The translations under genes were made by a program, and so were the position numbers. From Gordius sp. MW1 (Eukaryota; Nematomorpha; Gordioida; Gordea; Gordiidae): 64,000 nucleotides of DNA. Under the pieces are notes generated by a model. That model was given only the letters and a program-made list of their open reading frames with translations, was not told the DNA's origin and searched no databases. Positions 32,820 to 44,156 of this stretch are shown in pieces. The stretch lies in assembly GCA_964036665.1 (NCBI GenBank), contig OZ038528.1, positions 16,107,245 through 16,171,244 on the forward strand. Reading direction: 5' to 3'. The stretch's first letter is position 1, and every line of letters begins with the position of its first letter.

Positions 32820-34705
32820 TTTAATTGCTATGCAATTTATGGGCTCGTTTTTTGTTGTCCGTCCGTCTGTCTGTCCGTCTGTTACCCTCCCTATCTATTT
32901 GCATTGGGTATATTAGGTTATCGCTTTTTTAAATTAATGGATGAGAAAGAGGTGCCCCACTCCTCATATCTATCTCCCTCGCTGTGTTATTTTTTGAATT
33001 AATGCATAAGAGGTGCCTCACCCCTCATCTCTATCTCTCTCGGTGTGTTATATATAAGATTTGTTAAATTATCTATTATATAATAAACATAAATAAAAGT
33101 TGTTTACTTTTAATTGCTATGCAATTTAACTAGTTATATAATAAACATAAATAAAAGTTGTTTACTTTTAATTGCTATGCAATTTAACTAGTTTTTGTTA
33201 TATAATAAACATAGATAAAAGTTGTTTACTTTTAATGCTATGCAATTTAACTAGTTATATAATAAACATAAATAAAAGTTGTTTACTTTTTAATTGCTAT
33301 TCAATTTAACTAGTTTTGGGGTTAGAATCCCGGAGTTTTTTTGACTCTTATGATTGTTCTTGTTACTATCATTGATAATAAGAATTTTTGGCCGTCCGCT
33401 GGCTGCTGACCAATGAAAAAAATGACCATTGGCCAAAATGTGAATCGAAATTATTTTTTTCGTTTTTTTTGACTATTATGATTGTTCCTGTTTCTACCAT
33501 TGCTATTATGACTTTTTGGCCGTCCGCTGGCTGCTGACCAATGTTATATAATAAACATATATAAAAGTTGTTTACTTTTAATTGCTATGCAATTTAACTA
33601 GTTTTTGGGTTAGAATCCCGGAGTTTTTTTTGACTCTTATGATTGTTCTTGTTACTATCATTGATAATAAGACTTTTTGGCCGTCCGTTGGCTGCTGACC
33701 AATGAAAAAAATGACCATTGGCCAAAATGTGAATCCGAGTTTATTTTTTCGTTTTTTTTTGACTATTATGATTGTTCCTGTTACTACCATTGCTATTATG
33801 ACTTTTTAACCGTCCGCTGGTTCCTGACCTATTGAAAAAATGACCATTGGCCAAAATGTGAATCGAAATTATTTTTTTCGTTTATTTTTGACTATTATGA
33901 TTGTTCCTGTTCCTACCATTGCTATTATGACTTTTTGGCCGTCCGCTGGCTGCTGACCAATGGAATAAAATGACCATTGGCCAAAATGTGATTCGAAAAC
34001 TTTTTTTTCGTTTTTTTTGACTATTATGAATTTATATCCACTTTTACCGTGTCCTGGCTGCTGACCAATGGAAAAAAATGACCATTGGCCAAAATGTGAT
34101 TCGAAAATTTTTTTTTCGTTTTTTTACTCGTATGAATTCATATCCACTTTTACCGTGTGCTGGCTGCTGACCAATGGAAAAAAATGACCATTCGCCAAAG
34201 TGAGCATCAAAATTTTTTTTTCCGTTTTTTTGGCTATCATTGACTTATAGAGTATCTGTTGGTACTGACCAATAGAGAAAAAATGACCATTCGCCAAATT
34301 TTTGATTTTTTTAATTAAAAATTGTTCAAATTCAACAAAAAATTTCTCCCAACAATTCTGCAAATTCTTAACATTGTGATGTTTTATAATATAATGTTTG
34401 TTAGACCCATAATCACTAAAGGCCATAAAAACTAATGTAATACGCAACTAGATGCAAACACTAAATCTAACCCTAACCCTTGCCTATATTACATTTTGCC
34501 TTTATTACATTTTGCCTATAATGGAAAATTTGTATAAATAATTAATTAATCACTAGGTATTTAATACCCCCCTATAGGCATTCTCGCCCCTTCCCACCTT
34601 TCTCGCCCATAAATTGCATAGCAAATATGATACATTTATACGAAGTACAGATGAGTCGTCCCCCCTTCCCTTCCCTTCTCCTCCCACGAGGGCCGAAGGC
34701 CCGAG
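32820..34705 (-). repeat. Composite tandem-repeat element, copy B
   Basis: The longest copy (1.9 kb), in reverse orientation to A. From left: TTAATTGCTATGCAATTTATG end, TCCGTCCGTCTGTCTGTC, 61-bp duplication, 58-bp array (33,080-33,320), hairpin minisatellite with about seven units (33,355-34,300), the small open frame, CTAACCCTAACCC, C-rich tract, and the end GGGCCGAAGGCCCGAG. It is inserted into the LINE 3' region. Compared with 48,527-48,550 of the other LINE, the joined flanks ATGAAAG and TTTATGAAAAC add at most about three A residues. Confidence 0.82.
34124..34426 (-). CDS. Small conserved open frame in composite repeat B
   Basis: A 100-codon frame starting MAFSDYGSNKHYIIKHHNVK. Its first 68 residues match copies A and C apart from Gln/His at one position. 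The frame continues into a LANGHFF minisatellite unit. No family is recognised. Confidence 0.3.
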   Translation of the reverse strand: MAFSDYGSNKHYIIKHHNVKNLQNCWEKFFVEFEQFLIKKIKNLANGHFFSIGQYQQILYKSMIAKKTEKKILMLTLANGHFFPLVSSQHTVKVDMNSYE

Positions 34706-35862
34706 TTTCTTTCATTTTGATTGGGTACGGGCCATGCAGTGATTTGTCTTCTTGATTATCATAATTTTGTCGAGTTGCCCTTTCCAAACACGTGGTTATC
34801 CTCTTCCCCGACACCTCCATGTCCAATACTTTTCGTTACATCATTCGTCTCCCTTCGTAGTATATAACCATAACACCTTAGCTGATTTTCGTTTAACAAG
34901 TACGCCATAGATTAAAGCCCCATTTTCGCCCTGAGATCGTTATATAATCGAGCCTAATATATCCCAAGCTCGCATTATTCTCATTTCCGTGTCTTGTATA
35001 ACTTTTCTTCCGTGGCGTTAAATGCCCATGTTTCATTTCCACAGAATAACATCGGTCTTTCGATGGATTTGTAAGCTTTGCTCTTTAACCATATTGGTAT
35101 TTTATTGTTACAAATTACACTGGATATACTTCACCATTTAAGCCATCCTTTTAGGATCCGTGCATTGATTTCTTTTGCACAAACTCCGTAGCATCGGATT
35201 GGGTTATTAAATTGTCATTCAGCAATGGGGTGTCTTTTGTTCATCTACAAATTTACCATTTTTCGATTGTTGCTCTTTAAACCCTAACCATCTAGGCGCT
35301 TTGACCACCTTTCGGATTCTTCAAATACTTGTCCCTTCGCATAGCACAATCGTCAGCATATAGCACACACCAAGGAAATGGCTTTTAAATGTCTCTTGTT
35401 ATCGTGCCCATAATTATATTTAAAAATAGATTAAAAGCAAATCCTTGATGTAATCCAAGATCAACCCGAAGAAGGTTAAAGACCACAACTGTCGTTCTAA
35501 CACAAGAATTTGAGGCTTCATTAATATTTTTAATAAGTCGTACATATGCATCAGGGATATTTTGTTTCCTCAAGCACCACCATTTTAAATGGCGAGGGAC
35601 CATGTCATAAGCTTTCTCCAAGTCGATGAAGACAATATGTAAGTTTCTGCTTTTTCCCCCATATTTTCCCATCATCTGTCTTAGGGCGAAGATCAGATCG
35701 ATTGTGAATTTGCCGACCACAAATTTGAATTGATTAGATATTTCAACCTCGTTTTTCAGCCTTGTTACTAAGATCCTTTCCATAAGTTTCATTTCAAGTA
35801 AGAGTATTATAATCATGCTTGCTCTCCATTGATTAGAAATTCGCAAATTTCCCAATACCTTA

Positions 35863-36818
35863 TAGATATCTGCAAAGGGCGGCCATTTTAAGAAGGTCGG
35901 CCCGTCCCTACCAGTTCTACAAACTGTAGGCCGATCCGAGCCCGCATAGGCACTTCCCACCCGTCCGTACCCGTTTCAAAAACATCTAGGCCCGCCCAAG
36001 CCCACTCATGATATTTTTATACGAATTCAGGCCCGTTCGTACCCGCCCGCGTGCCGGGCCTGCCCGTGCAGATCTTTATTAGATTTAAAATTATTCAGTT
36101 AAATTTTTTGCGATTTAATAAAACAACATTTATCATTATAATATATTCAAATATTCAATAAAGCGATTTCAAAATGTTAAAAGTATTAGTAAAGCCATAT
36201 AGCTAAGCCCAATAATCAAATTTAAATTTAGAGAAAAGGGTACCTTTAATGAGATTGCTAAAAGTTATTTAATAATTGAAAATTAACTTATTAAGATTTG
36301 AAGTAATTGAATAATGAAAAAATTTAGAAAGAAATTTATTATAAAAATCTTAAGGCATTGTAACTTAAAAAGAACATTTAATTATGATGGAATATCAATA
36401 AGAAACTATCTTATTTTCTGTAAATGAAAAACAAATTTTAAACAAATAAAATAAGATCTTCAAATCAAAGTTAGCGGTCAAAATGAATGTATGCGACAGG
36501 ATATTACAAAATTAATTTATTGAATCTTTTAGACAAAAAAATAAATAAATTATTTCTTGAACGCGTTCGTGTTAGAATTCTAAGACCGCATATAAAATTA
36601 TAGGCCCATGCGAACCCGTTCTTATAATTTCAGGCCCGTTGGTGCCCCTTTGTAAAATCTTCTGGCCCGTCCGATCCGTTTATAAAAACAGGCCTGTCCC
36701 GTTTTAAATCTTCTTCGCCCGTCCGATTTTTTTACGCACTTCAGGCCCGTCCGTACCCGCCCACCTGCCGGGCTTTTAGGCCCATCCGCGGGCTAGGGCC
36801 TGCCCATGCAGATCTCTA
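35863..36818. mobile_element. GC-motif hAT-like MITE inserted in LINE
   Basis: A 956-bp element with ends TAGATATCTGCA and TGCAGATCTCTA. It is flanked by ATACCTTA and ATACTTTA (7 of 8). Both flanks are arrays of GCCCGTCCG/CCCGCC motifs; the centre is AT-rich and non-coding. It splits the minus-strand LINE. Confidence 0.85.
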
Positions 36819-37579
36819 ATACTTTATTAAAAAGGGTTCGTCATGGTCGTCACTCTTTCTTCTCAATCCGACCCATGCTTCCACATGAATTCCATCTTGG
36901 TCATTAGTTTTCACTTTTGGCATCTTGTTTACTCGTGTCGTAACTTCATCCTCCTAACAGCCATACTTATGTTTGGCTCTTGTTAAGGGAATATTTGTCA
37001 CTTGCAATATAAGTTCCTTGCAATATTTTTCACCCCTCCATTATGTCCTTCGGCATCCTTGTAAAGACTCCGACAACGCAACTTTTCTTCCCGCTTATCT
37101 CGGCCAGTTTACATAAGCTTGTCCCTCTCTTATGATCCAGTTTGTAGCCATCTCGGTGTACGCAGCGTTCTTCGCTATTGGAAAGGCCTTTTTCGGGGCT
37201 CTCTTTGCCTCTCTATATTTTTGATAACTCTTCGCCTTTTTTGATTTTTGCCACCGTCTATAAATTTTTATTTCTTTCGGTGAATTTCTCACTAATTGAT
37301 CCCATCACCATAGATCCCTATCAAAAGTTTTCCTTTTTCGTGTGTCATAGAACCTGGAACGCAGTTTCTTTTATGTCCGCAGTTAGCGTCTCCCAATCGT
37401 CGTCTACGTGCCTTTCCAACTTTGGCATCCAAGAGTGTAAAGGCTTTCTAATGGGATTTATGGTTAGTGACGTCTTCTTGAATTTAAATCGGGGTTCATA
37501 AACCATTCTTATTTCCGAATTACTTAGTTTTCAAGATCCATAATAAGCTGACGATGTTGCCTGGTGACTTCTTCTCCCG

Positions 37580-38723
37580 TACATAAAAATAATCCAATTC
37601 TCTTGCTATGATTTATTCAACTAATTTTTTAACTAAAAAATCTACATTTATGATAATAAATTTTATTTAAATGTTTTAAAAAATAAGCTTTTCTGAAATT
37701 TTTACTTATTTCCTTTTGAGAGTTCGCTACAATGGATACTCATAAATACTGGTATAAAATTTGCAATTTTGTTTGAAAAATATATGGAGGCCGGGGGCAG
37801 GTTGGAGTTTAAAGTATATTTTAAGTAAGCTATAAAATGATTATTTAATATCAAGTTGGATTTATATAATTAATATTAAAAAAGATTAGTTGGCCCTAAT
37901 TTAATCCGGGGAGGGCTTGGGCCTCGCGTTGGATCACCAGGCTCGACCCAAACCCCAACATCGATTATCTTATTACATTTTGACCGAGACATGGACCCTG
38001 TAGATCTGCACAATTAATAGCCTCTACATTAGATGGAATTATTGAGAAAATCGACCTTTCCTGGTCAATGTCCCCCTCATCGTTTAAAGGAACTATAATA
38101 ATTTTTTAATATATCTAAATAAGGTCATTTAAGAAATTCTAACAGGCCATTCATTCAATGTCTTAAAAGCGGTGAAATCGAAATATTCTAAAAATATACA
38201 ATAAAAGACGTAAAGGCCTTGTATTATAATACGCATAAACTAAACCTTTGTTTAAAACTTTTTGTTGTCTGGTATTAAAAAATATTTATGATTGAGGAGC
38301 AGACTAAATATAAGAAGGCTAACAAAAGCATAAATCAGGTACATATAATTTAGGCATTGAAAAAATGAGTAAATAACTTATCGAAAAAGATCCTCTTCCT
38401 CCTTAATGTTACTTTTAGGTGACAATAAATTCATAAGCTAAAAAAATATAGGATAAAAATATTATTATACAAAAAATATTCATATCAAAAAAGTAGGCAG
38501 AAATCGTTATTCGTTATTACATAACATGCAAAAATAGATTTATAACCCAGGTTTGTTTTTCCATAAGATTGAAAAGTTTGAGAAGGTAGAAAACATAATA
38601 AAGTCAAGAATTTTGGAAGCCGTAGATCGGGATGAGATAAACAATGCGTGAGCTTATTTGTCAATTTTATAAATCAATTAAAAAACTAAATATCACTTTT
38701 AAAATTAATATGAGTAAAATGGA
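37580..38723. other. AT-rich sequence with GC-motif remnant
   Basis: No gene is recognised. At about 37,785-37,960 there are GGCCGGGGGCAGG and GGGAGGGCTTGGGCC motifs resembling a decayed GC-motif MITE without clear ends. Confidence 0.4.
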
Positions 38724-40160
38724 TGTAACCTAAAATTACATTAATACCTTTTGGGTTTATTAATTATTAATTTAATTAATATATTAGTGGAGCTTCAATC
38801 ACTTCGCTTATTTGCCAGAATTCTTCCCATATAAAAATTGTTTACAAATTCGTGATTTGTAAACAATGCAGATCCAGAATATATTTTTTAAGCAATAATT
38901 GAATTTAAATGAAAGGACCTGGCAAAATTTTAGTTGCACTCGGGTCAATAATTTTTAAATCTCCTGCAGAAAATCAAAATAGAAAGGCAGTCCAACTTAG
39001 TCGGGCCGGTAAGGATGGAACCAAAAAGTAAGAAAATATTTGGGGCTCGTTTTATTGATTAAATTAGGATGAAAATAAATTGCCATTTATGATTTCTAAC
39101 GGTTTTCGGAAGAAACTGCGGAAAAGTCGTGGCTCTGGAAAAATTTTCAGAATTGTGATTAATAACAAAACTGCAATATTGTTGTTTTATGACATTTTGA
39201 GAAAGTAAATTTCCATATTTCCCCAAATAAAAAAGAACGAATACAGTTCTTTTTTAAGACTTAAATATTGCTTTTGAAATCTCTAGTATTTAAAAATAAC
39301 AAATCTTAAGTTGTGAAATTATTTAGCCGATGATGTTTTTAATAATTTATTTTTAAAGATGATAGTATCAAAAAACAAATTACAGCTAATATAATAAAAT
39401 ACTAATAAACACCTAGTAATTTTCATGTAAAAGGTTTTGTTTAAATTTTTGTTAATTCTTTTATTATTAATCTGTGTTGGATGTTTCAATGTAAATATGT
39501 CAGGACCCGCTAAACTATAAATCAAAAATTGTTGACTATTATAATCCACAGAATATTATGAAATTAAAGTTTTAAAAAATTAATTTGATCTTATAATGAT
39601 TGCGATGATTAATGAACATCATGGACTGCCAGGGGACAATATGGAGGGAATGCTACTTGCCATGCCATAAATGCAAAAATTCATATACATTTAGTAACAC
39701 TTATAAATAATCATCAATTTATTCCTCCTTAAAGTGTATAAAATTTTTGCACCCCCAAATTTAAATTCTGATTAAGCTGAAGGTAGTTTTTCCAAATGAT
39801 TAAAAACTTTATCTTTACAAGATTCTTTGCTCATCGTTAGAACGATTCTGACACAGGCACCAGCGTAATGCTCATAATTAACTATAAATCAAAGGTTGTT
39901 GTAATCAAGAATTGATATAGATGTTGATTTTTACGGTTATTTTGATAATACATTTAGGGCAATCAGTCACTAACAAACTCAACAAAATTGCGGTTCTCAA
40001 TTGAGAAAATGAATTGTGGGTTATGGGAAATTAAGTTCTGGTTAAAAGCTATAATCAAATTACATTTGTATATTTTCGGATTATTAAACCTTATCGAGAT
40101 TAAAAACGACGAGCGATTAAAAAATATATTTAGCTTCTATACCCTTAACCAATCACAAAA
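38724..40160 (+). repeat. Duplicated segment, copy 1
   Basis: Homologous in the same orientation to 48,586-50,250. Shared blocks include GGAGCTTCAATCACTTCGCT, ATCTCCTGCAGAAAATCAAA, TACATTTAGTAACACTTATA and GGCACCAGCGTAATGC. It is non-coding as far as I can see. An old MITE-like insert (about 39,615-39,785) is present in both copies. A perfect 12-bp-stem hairpin lies at about 38,838-38,867. Confidence 0.75.
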
Positions 40161-40852
40161 ATTCTGTAGTTGTAGGAAACATATCGAGTATTTTGTAATT
40201 ACGGTAATTGGTTTATCAAACTCCGGCTACGATGAAGCATGTTTTTCGCTTATTAGTTTAAATTAAAAAGGCATTTAACCCAAATCTTGCTGAACGTCCG
40301 AATCTCATTGGCGTAACGAAAGGGGCAGTCCTTCTCCCTCCCCCCCCCCCCATCATAATATCATATGATGTAAGAGTGATCGTCGTTTATGCCGATCGTC
40401 TTTTTATTTAGCTTTAGGTTTGAAACTGGAAACTTTTATAAACCTTTAGCATTTTCTGATCAAAACTTTAAATTAAAGAACGCTATTTAAAATAAGCATA
40501 GGTTATTAATTTAATAATTTACTTATACCAAATTGGTAACTATTATATATGATTTATAAAAACGTGCGACGCTCAGAATTATATTGAATATAAGTTAAGA
40601 TAGTAGAAAATATTCGAGTTATTCATTCATCTCAATTAAAAATGAATACATTTAACATTTATCACACTATTTTTAATTTGTTATTTAAACAAATGTACGT
40701 AAATAACTCTATTATGCAAAAAACAATTGTGAATAAGAAAGTTTTTTTGATTACTAATTATATAAAATCATATAATTTAGATTTATAAATTTAAAAATTA
40801 AACTCTAATAGCAAAAAGGGACAATGCTAGGTAAATGCGTTTTAGCACTTGA
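40161..40852. other. AT-rich non-coding sequence
   Basis: No gene is recognised. There is a poly-C run at about 40,340-40,351. Confidence 0.5.
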
Positions 40853-41362
40853 AAGATGTCTACAATGGCCGGGCCGGACATAAAAAAGAGCTGAGTAACA
40901 AGGGCGGTCAAGGCTTGGGCCCAGATAAGTAAAACACCTCGGACTTTCTTTTGCTCTCTATCAAAATTATAAATATAAGAACAAATTTTATTTATTATTA
41001 TATAGGTCTAGGATTTTAAATTATTAAAAAGGCCGTTATTAATACAGTATTATAATTAATAAATTTAATATTTTTATCTTAAACTAAATTAAAGAGGTTT
41101 ATAAGTCAGTTGTGGTTTTTTGGTTGGAAAAACATCAACCATTGATTTAAATTAATTATTGAGCTTTGATCAATTCTACAATCTTTTATTTTTAAACTAC
41201 AAGATACAAAATTAACAATATAGGCCTGTTTTTAATTAGTGCCGGCCTGGTGGGGCGCAATTTCTTGTCTAAATTTGCGGGCTGGGTGCGGGCCGAAAAA
41301 AAATTAATTTATGCGGGTAGGACAAAGCCGCAAATTAATATTTCAGCCCATGCAGGTTTCTA
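40853..41362. mobile_element. GC-motif hAT-like MITE
   Basis: A 510-bp element between GCACTTGA and GCACTTGT (7 of 8). The right end is TGCAGGTTTCTA (inverse TAGAAACCTGCA); the left end AAGATGTCTACA is a diverged match. GGCCGGGCCGG and GGGTGCGGGCCG motifs lie near the ends. Confidence 0.65.
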
Positions 41363-41639
41363 GCACTTGTTAAGACTATTTAATTAATTAGGTCTTTACC
41401 AGCTAACACTACCTACGACGGTCCCAAGTCTGTGTGCAAAAAGTGGAGGGGCGTCTGGTCGGAAACCGGCTAAACCAACTCCAAAATTATGATAGTTCAA
41501 ACAAGTTTTACAAGAAAAGGCTAGGGCGTCCTCCACAAACGACGCGCACTGCATACCCCGCCCGTGCAATGTTAATTATACACTAGGGTTACTGCCCAAC
41601 TCACAACGAAGGCGGTTAAGAAAGTTAGTTGTTGAAAGA

Positions 41640-42451
41640 ATGCGAATAACGTGCTGGAATGTGGGAACGTTGACGGGGAAGAACATCGAGGTCGCACAAA
41701 TGCTAAAAAGAAGAAAGGTACATATCGCCTGCCTACAAGAGACGAGGTGGAACGGAACGAAAGCTCGGGAATTAGGAGAAGGATACAAGCTTTTCCACAG
41801 TGGGTCACCAAATCGTAGAAACGGGGTCGGTATCGTTCTAAGCGAATCGGTCAAGGAGAAGGTAGTGTCAAGCGTTGTTCCGACAGGCTAATGTGGGTGA
41901 AGATTGCAGATCAAGGGGGCATCCTAAGCGTTATGTCCGCGTATGCTCCCCAAATTGGGTGTCCGGAATCAGAGAAAGACATATTCTTCGATTCAATGGA
42001 AATGGAAATACAAGGAATAAGACAGGAAGAAAGGCTAATTATTGGGACAGATTTCAACGCTCACGTAGGGAAAGATCGTCTCGGGTGAACGCAATCATGG
42101 AGGCTATGGGCATGGTCTGAAGAACAAAGAAGGGGAAAAACTTCTCCAAGTATCCCAAGCATATGACATGGCGTTAACACCTATTTTCAAAAACGAGAAG
42201 ATCATATTGTGACCTGTAGAAGTGGGAAGCATTTTAGTCAAATTGACTATTTGCTTATACGGCGAAAGCACTTATGGAGTATCAAGGATTGCAAAGTAAT
42301 ACCGGGAGAAAAAATCGCCAGGCAACATCCCCCTATGGATCTTGACAGAAGAGTATTTCTCGAAAGAAGAAAGGTCTATGAACCCCGAATACGATACGAA
42401 AGGCTAAAGGATAAGTCGACGAACGAAGAATACCATAAAAAAACCTCCTAA
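41640..42451 (+). pseudogene. LINE endonuclease (APE-like) region, broken
   Basis: Starts MRITCWNVGTLTGKNIEVAQ. It keeps the APE-type landmarks LQETRW (catalytic Glu), SAYAPQIG, GTDFNAHVGKDRLG and QIDYLL, which match RTE/craniofacial-development-protein-2-like endonucleases. The frame shifts near 41,885 (VVPTG to MWVKIADQGG) and again before 42,209, so no single frame covers the domain. The function in a working copy is nicking the target DNA. Confidence 0.85.
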
Positions 42452-42599
42452 CTCTTGAATGCAAGGAAGTTGCAAAGGGCCATAGACGACGATTGGGAGA
42501 CGGTATCTAAGGGCATTAAGGAAACAGCAATTCATATTCTAGGACAGACCAAAGGAGGCAAAGCTATGAATAGGGAACTATGGTGGTGGGATCAATCCT

Positions 42600-43830
42600 G
42601 TTAAAGATTTCATCCAAAGAAAGAAAAATCTATATAGACGGTGGCATAAATCAAAAAAGTCGGAGGATTATCAAGAATATAGGGACGCAAAGAGGGCCGT
42701 AAAAAAGGCCGTTGCAATAACGAAGAATGCAGCCTACACGAGATGGCAACAAACCGGATCATAAAGGGGGCGATAGGCTTATGTACAAATTGGCCAAGAT
42801 AAGGGAGAAGAAAAGTCGCGATGTCGGAGTTCTTAAAATAGTCAATAACGAGAAGGGTCAAATCTTATTCAAGCCAAAAGAAGTGATGGAAAGGGGGAAA
42901 GGATATTTTAAGAAACTTATGAATATTGCAAATGCCAAGGATTCACTTCCCAAAATTGAGCCAAATATAATGGTCGAACTCTTTATCGAGGATGAAGTTA
43001 GGACACAAATGAACAAGATGCAAAAAGGAAAAGCAAATGGTTCAGATGGAATACCTATAGAAGCATTGCTCGGATGTCGTGAAGAAGGAGTCACCACCAT
43101 TACGATCAATGGAGAGTAAGCACGATTATACCCTTATTTAAAGGCAAAGGAGACCTTCAAGACTGTGGCAATTACAGAGGTATCAAGCTAACTTGCCACT
43201 CCTTGAAGCTTATGGAAAGGTCTTAGTAACAAGGCTGAAAAACGAGATGGAAATATCGGCTAATCAATTCGGATTTGTGGCCGGCAAATCCACAATCGAC
43301 CCAATCTTCGCACTAAGACAAATGATGGATAAGTATGGTGAAAAGAGGTAAGACCTATAATGGTCTTTATCTATTTTAAGAAAGCTTATGACACGGTCCC
43401 CCGTTAATATGGTGGTGCCTGAAAACAAAATATCCCTGAAGCATATATACTGCTTATGAAAAATATTTATGAAGCCACAAACTCTTGCGTTAGGACGAGA
43501 GTTGGAGACTGTAAATCTTTTCGGGTTAAAATTGGATTACATCAAGGATCTGCTTTAAGTCCCTTTTTATTTAATATAATTATAGACACGATAACGAGTG
43601 ACATTCAAAAGCCATCGCCATGGTGTATTCTATATGCCGATGCAATAAAACTATGCGAGGAAACAAGGGAGAAAGTAATCGAAGAAGACGAAAAGTGGTC
43701 GAAGCGCGTAGCTGGATATGGTTTAAAGGTCAACGATCGAAAAACGGTATACATGGAAATGAACGGTACCCTCTAAAGTACCCAAAAGTAGACAGGTTTA
43801 CATACCTCGGCTCGATGCTACATTAAGAGG
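42600..43830 (+). pseudogene. LINE reverse transcriptase region, broken
   Basis: The linker RRWHKSKKSEDYQEYRDAKR leads into RT with GKANGSDGIPIEAL, NQFGFVAGKSTIDPIFALRQ, LHQGSALSPFLFN and ILYADAIKLCEETREK. The catalytic YADD box reads YADA, so the second Asp is lost. Several frame changes occur between 43,110 and 43,450. It is homologous to the minus-strand LINE at 34,706-37,579. Confidence 0.85.
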
Positions 43831-43947
43831 AAGGTTGCGCAACAGAATCAATGCCCGGATCCAAAAAGGATGGCTTAAATGGCGAAGTATATCCGGTGTA
43901 ATGTGCGACAAGAAAATGCCAATCTGGTTGAAGAGCAAAACTTACTC

Positions 43948-44122
43948 TGTAATATCATAGATTTATACTTGGTATTTTGATATACGTTTAAGTTCGTTGT
44001 TCCTAGTGTAATATATACACGTTTTTTCAGGATCACATGTTTTAGTTGATTTTGCATATTAATAAAAAGCTTCAGCGATTTCTGAGTAGTTGATATACTA
44101 CATTGTAGTTAAGAATACTACA
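43948..44122 (+). repeat. 5' LTR
   Basis: 175 bp, starting TGTAATATC and ending ATACTACA. It matches the 3' LTR almost throughout, apart from one small length difference and a few substitutions. It contains an AATAAA-type signal (ATATTAATAAAAAGC). Confidence 0.92.
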
Positions 44123-44156
44123 TTTATTGGCGCGGTACTACATTTATTCTTTGGCC

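Larger units (their letters stand above)
32765..37579 (-). mobile_element. RTE-type LINE, 5'-truncated, interrupted twice
   Basis: LINE pieces lie at about 32,765-32,819 (3' tail), 34,706-35,862 and 36,819-37,579, all minus strand. Each is homologous to the plus-strand LINE at 41,400-48,587. The middle piece encodes the RT stretch around FIDLEKAYDMVPRHLKWW; the right piece encodes IYRRWQKSKKAKSYQKYREA, the linker before RT. Composite repeat B and the MITE at 35,863 separate the pieces. Homology stops at about 37,579, inside the endonuclease-RT linker, as in an ordinary 5' truncation. Frames are broken in several places. Confidence 0.8.

Noticed and set aside
35385-35960. Single 191-codon minus-strand gene
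   Set aside because: Its first ~35 codons come from the inserted MITE; only the rest is LINE reverse transcriptase.
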